From Leptothrix sp. (in: b-proteobacteria) (lineage in GTDB: Bacteria; Pseudomonadota; Gammaproteobacteria; Burkholderiales; Burkholderiaceae_C), in the NCBI GenBank assembly GCA_013822685.1, contig PNKV01000027.1, positions 1-36,181 of the forward strand: DNA of 36,181 nt, written 5' to 3'. The first letter of the stretch is position 1, and each line of letters begins with the position of its first letter. Position numbers and translations under genes: made by a program. The notes beneath the pieces were generated by a model. That model made no database searches. It was not told the DNA's origin and was given only the letters and a program-made list of their open reading frames with translations. Positions 31,684 through 36,181 of the stretch are shown here, one piece after another.

Positions 31684-33825
31684 ATGGAATTGACTTCATT
31701 CATGTTGCAACGCTGGTGGCAAAACCTGTTGAATCGGCCGCGATCGGACGCGTCGGCCCAAGCCGCGCTTGAAACGCCTTCCGGCACGATCATCCCGGTG
31801 AGCCGGGCCGGGCAATGGTTGTTGTTGACGCTGGGCTTGGCGCTGGCCTGGGTGGTGGGGTGGGGCCTGGTGGTGCTCAACCAGGAGGCCATCCGCCTGA
31901 GCAAACCGACCTTGGCCGATGGCGGTGCGGCGACCTTGCTGTTCCGCGACGCCTGGGCTGTGGACAGTGCAAGCGCGCATTACCCGGTCGACCGGGTGGG
32001 CCAGTCGGTCGGGTTGCCCGACGAATGGTCACGCTCGCACCCGGGTTACGAAGGCAGCATCTGGTACCGCGTTCATTTCGACACGCCCATCCAGCCCAGC
32101 ACCGACAAGCTGCTGGCCGCCTACATCGAGCGCGCTTGTTCCAACGTCGAGGTTCACCTCAATGGCCAGTTGCTGTACCGCGGCGGCCGCATGGTCGAGC
32201 CGGTGGCGCGCAACTGCGACCAATCCCATGTGGTGCCTTTGCCGTCTTTTCTGTTGCGCACCGGCGCCAACCAGTTAGATCTGAAGGTGACCGGCTACCC
32301 GATTGACCGGGTCACAGCCCGCCAGCGCGCGGGTGGTCTGGACGAGGTCCGCGTCGGCCCCCTGCAGGACATGCAGCGCATGCACCAGGACCACGAGTTC
32401 TGGTCCAACACGGTGTCGCAGGTCATCGCCGGCATCCTGGTGGTGCTGGGTTTGTTCGCGCTGGGCCTGGCCTGGGTGCGCCAGCTCAGTTACCTCACCT
32501 ACTTTGGTTTGCTGACCATTGGCTGGTCGCTGATGACAGGGCGTTGGTGGATCAACGAGCTGCCCGTGTCCAACATCTCCACCGAGGTGCTGATCGCGAT
32601 GATGTTCGCGCCCATGACCGCCTTCGCCATCAAGTTTCTGCTGGGCTACTCGGGCCATGGCATGCGCAACCGCAAGGCGCGTGACCTGACCCGCCAGGTC
32701 AACGCCTTGCTGTGGGCGCAGTGCCTGTTGTTGCCGATCAGCCTGTGGTTGGTGGGATCGAACGGCCTGTTCCTGGTGGCCCGGCTTTGGTATGTGTTGT
32801 TCGCGCTGGAGCTGTTCGCGGCCATTGGCTACTTTTTGTGGCACTCCGGCCGCACGCGCAAGCCCGAGTTCTGGCTGATGAGCGTGGCGTTGGGCGTGGT
32901 TTCGGCCGTGATGGGCATCGAGCTGTCCTTCCAGAACGGTTTGCTGCGGGTGTGGGGCGTGCATGTCACCTACTTCGTGATGCCGGTGCTGTACTCCGTG
33001 GTGGCGGTGCGCCTGATCCAGGTCTACGCGGGCGCCTTGAAAACGGCCGAAGGCGCGCGCAACCAGCTGGAAAAGCGCGTGCAGGAAATCAGCGGCGAGA
33101 TCGAGCGCAACTTCAACCAGATTGCCGAACTGCGCGTGGAGCAGATTGCCGAGAAAGAACGCAAGCGCATCGCCGCCGACCTGCACGATGACCTGGGCGC
33201 CAAGTTGCTGACCATCGTGCACACCAGCGACAACGACCGCATCTCGACCCTGGCGCGCGAGGCGCTGGAAGAAATGCGCCTGTCGGTGCGCGGTCTGACG
33301 GGGCGGCCCATGGTGCTGTCCGACGCTCTGGCCGACTGGCGCGCCGAGGTCGTGTCGCGCCTGGGCCAAGCCGGCATCGAGATCGAATGGCGCAATTCCA
33401 TCGACGAGGTGGAAGAGCCGCTGTCGGCGCGCACCTATGTGCAGACCACGCGGATCATCCGCGAGGCCGTCAGCAACATCATCAAGCACAGCCAGGCCTC
33501 GCACGTGGTGATTCACACCGATGTGCACCTGGAGCACCATGACTTCTTGCTGGTGATCCAGGACAATGGCAAGGGCATCCCGATGGAGCTGGACGGCCGC
33601 CTGGACCGCGGCCATGGCATGACCAGCATGAAGCACCGTGCCAAACAGCTCAGCGGGCAATGCCTGGTGGAGTCAGGCCCCGGTTTTGGCACCGTCATTC
33701 GGCTCACTTTGCCGCTGGAAATTGCCGTCGTGCAACAGAAGGTGGCCATAGAGCACACGCAGCCCGCTAGCACTGCTAGCATCCCCGACAGTGCGCAGGG
33801 ATCTCCCCTGGGCACGACACCTTGA
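31684..33825 (+). CDS. 7TM-type sensor histidine kinase, NarX/LiaS class (HisKA_3)
   Basis: 713 residues from the ATG at 31684; a GTG at 31630 and an ATG at 31702 are alternatives, none with a clear ribosome-binding site. One N-terminal helix (about 45-65) leads to a periplasmic beta-sandwich (about 85-230; "GSIWYRVHFDTP", "NVEVHLNGQLLYRGG"). Then come about seven helices (245-450), a coiled coil and the kinase: phosphoacceptor "KRIAADLHDDLGAKL" (His about 501), N box "REAVSNIIKHS" and G boxes "DNGKGIPM" and "GHGMTSM". It senses an unknown periplasmic or membrane signal and should phosphorylate the response regulator encoded 15 bp downstream. The last 40 residues are a low-complexity tail. 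Confidence 0.9.
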   Translation: MELTSFMLQRWWQNLLNRPRSDASAQAALETPSGTIIPVSRAGQWLLLTLGLALAWVVGWGLVVLNQEAIRLSKPTLADGGAATLLFRDAWAVDSASAHYPVDRVGQSVGLPDEWSRSHPGYEGSIWYRVHFDTPIQPSTDKLLAAYIERACSNVEVHLNGQLLYRGGRMVEPVARNCDQSHVVPLPSFLLRTGANQLDLKVTGYPIDRVTARQRAGGLDEVRVGPLQDMQRMHQDHEFWSNTVSQVIAGILVVLGLFALGLAWVRQLSYLTYFGLLTIGWSLMTGRWWINELPVSNISTEVLIAMMFAPMTAFAIKFLLGYSGHGMRNRKARDLTRQVNALLWAQCLLLPISLWLVGSNGLFLVARLWYVLFALELFAAIGYFLWHSGRTRKPEFWLMSVALGVVSAVMGIELSFQNGLLRVWGVHVTYFVMPVLYSVVAVRLIQVYAGALKTAEGARNQLEKRVQEISGEIERNFNQIAELRVEQIAEKERKRIAADLHDDLGAKLLTIVHTSDNDRISTLAREALEEMRLSVRGLTGRPMVLSDALADWRAEVVSRLGQAGIEIEWRNSIDEVEEPLSARTYVQTTRIIREAVSNIIKHSQASHVVIHTDVHLEHHDFLLVIQDNGKGIPMELDGRLDRGHGMTSMKHRAKQLSGQCLVESGPGFGTVIRLTLPLEIAVVQQKVAIEHTQPASTASIPDSAQGSPLGTTP

Positions 33826-33840
33826 TGTGAGGCCTCGGCC

Positions 33841-34503
33841 ATGAAGCAGATTCTGTTGCTTGAAGATCTTCCCGAAATCCGCGCCTGGCTGAAAACGCTG
33901 GCGCTGCAAGTGTTCCCGGGCGCCCACATCAGCGAGAGTGCTCGCGTGCATGACGCGCTTGAACTCGTCAACGCCGTGCGTTTCGACGTGGCCTTGTGCG
34001 ACCTGGGCCTGCCGGATGGATCGGGCGTCGAGGTGGTGCAGGCGCTGCGTGAGAAGCAGCCCGACGTGCAGTCGGTCGTGGTCACCATCCACGATGACGA
34101 CGAGCACTTGTTCCCCGCTTTGCAAGCCGGTGCATTTGGTTACTTGTTGAAAGAGCAATCGCGCGAGCAACTGGCCGAGCAACTGCACCGCATCAGCCTG
34201 GGCGAGCCGCCGCTGTCGCCGTCCATCGCGCGCCGCGTGATCAAGTACTTCACGGCGCAGGCCAGCCAGCAACCCATCTCGCAGGCCGATTCGGTGACCC
34301 CGCACGTGCAGCTGACCGACCGCGAGAACGAAGTGTTGCTGCGCGTGGCCAAGGGCTTCACCCTGCCCGAGATTGGCGTGCAGCTGAACCTGTCGCGCCA
34401 CACCATCGCCGACTACGTCAAGCAGATCTACCGCAAGCTGAACGTGTCCTCGCGTGCCGAAGCGGCGCTTGAAGCGCAACGATTGGGCCTGTTCCGCCGA
34501 TGA
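33841..34503 (+). CDS. NarL/FixJ-type response regulator
   Basis: 220 residues. Receiver domain 1-120: acidic pair Glu8-Asp9, phosphoacceptor Asp54 in "[13 protein letters not shown]", Thr82 in "VVVTIHDDD" and Lys104 in "GYLLKEQ". A linker leads to a LuxR-type helix-turn-helix (about 157-215; "[20 protein letters not shown]", "[20 protein letters not shown]"). It is the cognate partner of the upstream kinase. The target genes are unknown. Its stop overlaps the ruvA start by ATGA, so the kinase, regulator, ruvA and peptidase genes form one translated run. Confidence 0.95.
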   Translation: MKQILLLEDLPEIRAWLKTLALQVFPGAHISESARVHDALELVNAVRFDVALCDLGLPDGSGVEVVQALREKQPDVQSVVVTIHDDDEHLFPALQAGAFGYLLKEQSREQLAEQLHRISLGEPPLSPSIARRVIKYFTAQASQQPISQADSVTPHVQLTDRENEVLLRVAKGFTLPEIGVQLNLSRHTIADYVKQIYRKLNVSSRAEAALEAQRLGLFRR

Positions 34504-35075
34504 TTTCCCGCCTGACCGGGCTTCTCGCCGAGAAGTCCCCGCCCCACGTGCTGGTCGATTGCAACGGCGTGGGGTACGAAGTGCAGGTGCCCATGAGCAC
34601 CTTCTACAACCTGCCCGAGCTCGGCGCCCGCGTGACCTTGCTGACCCAGTTCGTGGTGCGTGAAGACGCCCAGCTGCTGTATGGTTTTCTGACCGCGGGC
34701 GAGCGCGCTTCCTTCCGCGAGTTGACCAAGATCAGTGGCGTGGGCCCGCGCATCGCTTTGGCCTTGCTGTCGGGCTTGAGCACCGACGAGCTGGCCCAGG
34801 CTGTGGCGGCGCAAGATGCGGCCCGCCTAGTCAAGGTGCCCGGCATCGGCAAGAAAACCGCCGAACGCCTGTTGCTGGAGCTCAAGGGCAAGCTGGCGCC
34901 CGCGCTCTCGGCCCCGGGCTTTTCGATGGTCAGCGATGCGCAATCGGACATCCTGCAGGCCCTGCTGGCCCTGGGTTACACCGACAAGGAAGCGCAGGCC
35001 ACACTCAAACAACTGCCGGCCGATGTCTCCGTGAGCGACGGCATCAAGCTGGCTTTGAAGAACCTCGCCCGATGA
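34500..35075 (+). CDS. ruvA: Holliday junction DNA-binding protein RuvA
   Basis: 191 residues, normal length. "[20 protein letters not shown]" and "[15 protein letters not shown]" begin the OB-fold domain. The helix-hairpin-helix motifs are "[20 protein letters not shown]" and "[20 protein letters not shown]", and the C-terminal domain that contacts RuvB is "[20 protein letters not shown]". It targets the RuvB motor to Holliday junctions. It is unusual in that ruvC is not upstream and ruvB not downstream; it is coupled by ATGA overlaps to a response regulator and to an M14 peptidase. Confidence 0.97.
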   Translation: MISRLTGLLAEKSPPHVLVDCNGVGYEVQVPMSTFYNLPELGARVTLLTQFVVREDAQLLYGFLTAGERASFRELTKISGVGPRIALALLSGLSTDELAQAVAAQDAARLVKVPGIGKKTAERLLLELKGKLAPALSAPGFSMVSDAQSDILQALLALGYTDKEAQATLKQLPADVSVSDGIKLALKNLAR

Positions 35076-35992
35076 ACTTGCGTTTCTCCTTGGCGCTCAT
35101 GGGGGCGCTGCTGTCCTTGGCGCTGTCTGCGCAGGCCGCCCCTGATGGCGCGAAAACACCTGCAGCGGCTGCCGCCAAGGCGGTGCCCGCTACCAAGTCC
35201 AAGTTGGTGCCCCCTCCCAAGCCTGTGGCATTGATCCAGACGCCGCAAGCTTTTTGTCAGCAGGCCGCCGGCCGGCTGCCCAATGTGCCGATGGCCTTGT
35301 GCGCCCAGGCGCAACTGCAGACCAATGGCGCCAAGTCGGTTCATGGGCATGCGCTGATGCAGCGCGACGTCATTTCGCCCAACGCGCACTTGCGCGTGCT
35401 GGTGATTGGCGGTGTGCATGGCGATGAGCTGTCGTCGACCTCGCTGGTGCTGCACTGGATCCGCGCCGCCACGGAGACGCCGTCCAACATCCACTGGCGT
35501 TTCGTGCCTTTGATGAACCCGGACGGCATGCTGCTGGCTCGCCCGCAGCGCACCAACGCCCGGGGGGTGGATTTGAACCGCAACTTCCCCACGCCCAATT
35601 GGGACAAGGAGGCGCCGCATTACTGGAGCAAGCGGACCAAGAACGATCCGCGCCGTTACCCAGGCCCCAAGCCTTTGTCCGAGCCCGAATCGAAGTGGTT
35701 GTTCGACGAGATGGAACGCTGGAAGCCCGATTTGATCGTGTCGGTGCACGCGCCTTATGGCGTGTTGGACTTTGACGGGCCCACCTCGCCACCGCAGAAG
35801 CTGGGGCGCTTGTACCTGGACCAGGTGGGGATCTTTCCGGGCAGCCTTGGCAACTATGGCGGTGTGCACAAGAAGATGCCCGTGGTGACGATCGAGTTGC
35901 CGAGCGCCATTCGCACGCCGCAGGAGGCGGAGATTCGCCAGATGTGGCTGGATTTGCTGCGGTGGACGGCGGAGCGGTTGGGAGCTAACTGA
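35072..35992 (+). CDS. M14-family zinc carboxypeptidase (MpaA-like)
   Basis: 306 residues with a signal peptide (about 1-22, "[16 protein letters not shown]") and an Ala/Lys-rich linker. The zinc site is HxxE in "[19 protein letters not shown]" with the later His in "[13 protein letters not shown]". The substrate-binding "[16 protein letters not shown]" and catalytic Glu in "[15 protein letters not shown]" complete an M14 carboxypeptidase. It resembles murein tripeptide amidases, so cleavage of cell-wall peptides is the best guess; its export differs from cytoplasmic E. coli MpaA. It overlaps ruvA by 4 bp (ATGA) and is the last gene of the run. Confidence 0.9.
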   Translation: MNLRFSLALMGALLSLALSAQAAPDGAKTPAAAAAKAVPATKSKLVPPPKPVALIQTPQAFCQQAAGRLPNVPMALCAQAQLQTNGAKSVHGHALMQRDVISPNAHLRVLVIGGVHGDELSSTSLVLHWIRAATETPSNIHWRFVPLMNPDGMLLARPQRTNARGVDLNRNFPTPNWDKEAPHYWSKRTKNDPRRYPGPKPLSEPESKWLFDEMERWKPDLIVSVHAPYGVLDFDGPTSPPQKLGRLYLDQVGIFPGSLGNYGGVHKKMPVVTIELPSAIRTPQEAEIRQMWLDLLRWTAERLGAN

Positions 35993-36181
35993 GCTTCTTG
36001 GTGATGGCGTGCCGGGTTTAGTGCGTTGTTTTGGCAGCGCGGGGTGGGGATTCGGCGGAGGCGCCTTGTTGGTGCTGAGGAGCGCAGCGGCGAGGTGGGC
36101 GCGCGAAGCGCGCATCGTCCACTGGCTTGTCGCCGATGTTTGAACGCAGCGCCTGAAAGGCGCGAAGAGAGTTTCGGCGAC
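35993..36181. other. Noncoding right edge with GC-rich hairpin
   Basis: No gene is supported. A perfect hairpin GCGCGC-GAA-GCGCGC occupies 36099-36113, and GGCGC repeats surround it. No T-run follows the peptidase stop. Phrases such as "GAGCGCAGCGGCGAGG" suggest an interspersed noncoding repeat, which only a genome-wide comparison could confirm. Confidence 0.3.

Noticed and set aside
33766..33780. Two GCTAGC copies 9 bp apart
   Set aside because: They encode the low-complexity tail of the histidine kinase (PASTAS) and show no further repeat structure.

Overview
The window looks like chromosomal DNA of a free-living betaproteobacterium of the order Burkholderiales, on the Comamonadaceae/Aquabacterium/Leptothrix side. 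The basis is high GC, tightly packed genes with many 4-bp ATGA overlaps, a DUF3567 protein, a PEP-CTERM protein, a stand-alone homocysteine-methyltransferase half of MetH and a three-piece transhydrogenase. No rRNA, tRNA, CRISPR array, insertion sequence or prophage gene was seen. The order-level call is inference from gene content.

Layout. 0.1-4.2 kb: an AraC-type regulator diverges from an SDR / variant metallo-beta-lactamase / epimerase operon. 4.2-7.8 kb (minus): NudJ-like Nudix, mnmA, an orphan PIN-domain protein and a DUF1439 lipoprotein form an ATGA-coupled chain, followed by a double-hotdog thioesterase. 8.0-11.3 kb: proton-translocating transhydrogenase pntAA-pntAB-pntB, with aspartate decarboxylase panD inserted after pntAA. 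11.5-13.9 kb (minus): a Slam-type outer-membrane protein and its likely secreted cargo, i.e. a type XI secretion pair, with the Slam ribosome-binding site inside a 10-bp inverted repeat. 14.0-15.6 kb: a ferritin-like diiron protein diverges from a periplasmic Cys glutathione peroxidase. 15.6-22.2 kb: a seven-gene membrane-lipid modification cluster (FAD amine-oxidase-like, DUF1365, CFA-synthase-like methyltransferase, chalcone-isomerase-like, MFS, DUF3833 lipoprotein, SDR) preceded by an AT-rich dyad. 22.7-26.6 kb: DUF3567 and two tandem GGDEF-EAL proteins. 26.7-27.8 kb: the MetH homocysteine-binding half. 27.8-29.9 kb (minus): a PEP-CTERM protein, a 59-residue double-glycine-leader peptide and an uncharacterised GNAT-like protein. 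30.1-31.6 kb (minus): phoH/ybeZ and ybeY. 31.7-36.0 kb: a NarL-type two-component system translationally coupled to ruvA and then to an M14 peptidase.

The most interesting parts are the Slam/cargo pair with its sequestered ribosome-binding site, the double-glycine-leader peptide, the lipid cluster whose methyltransferase lacks the usual catalytic Cys and His of cyclopropane synthases, panD inside the pnt operon, the PIN nuclease coupled to the tRNA thiolase MnmA, and ruvA coupled to a two-component system. All functional calls come from reading motifs by eye; no database search or structure prediction was run.
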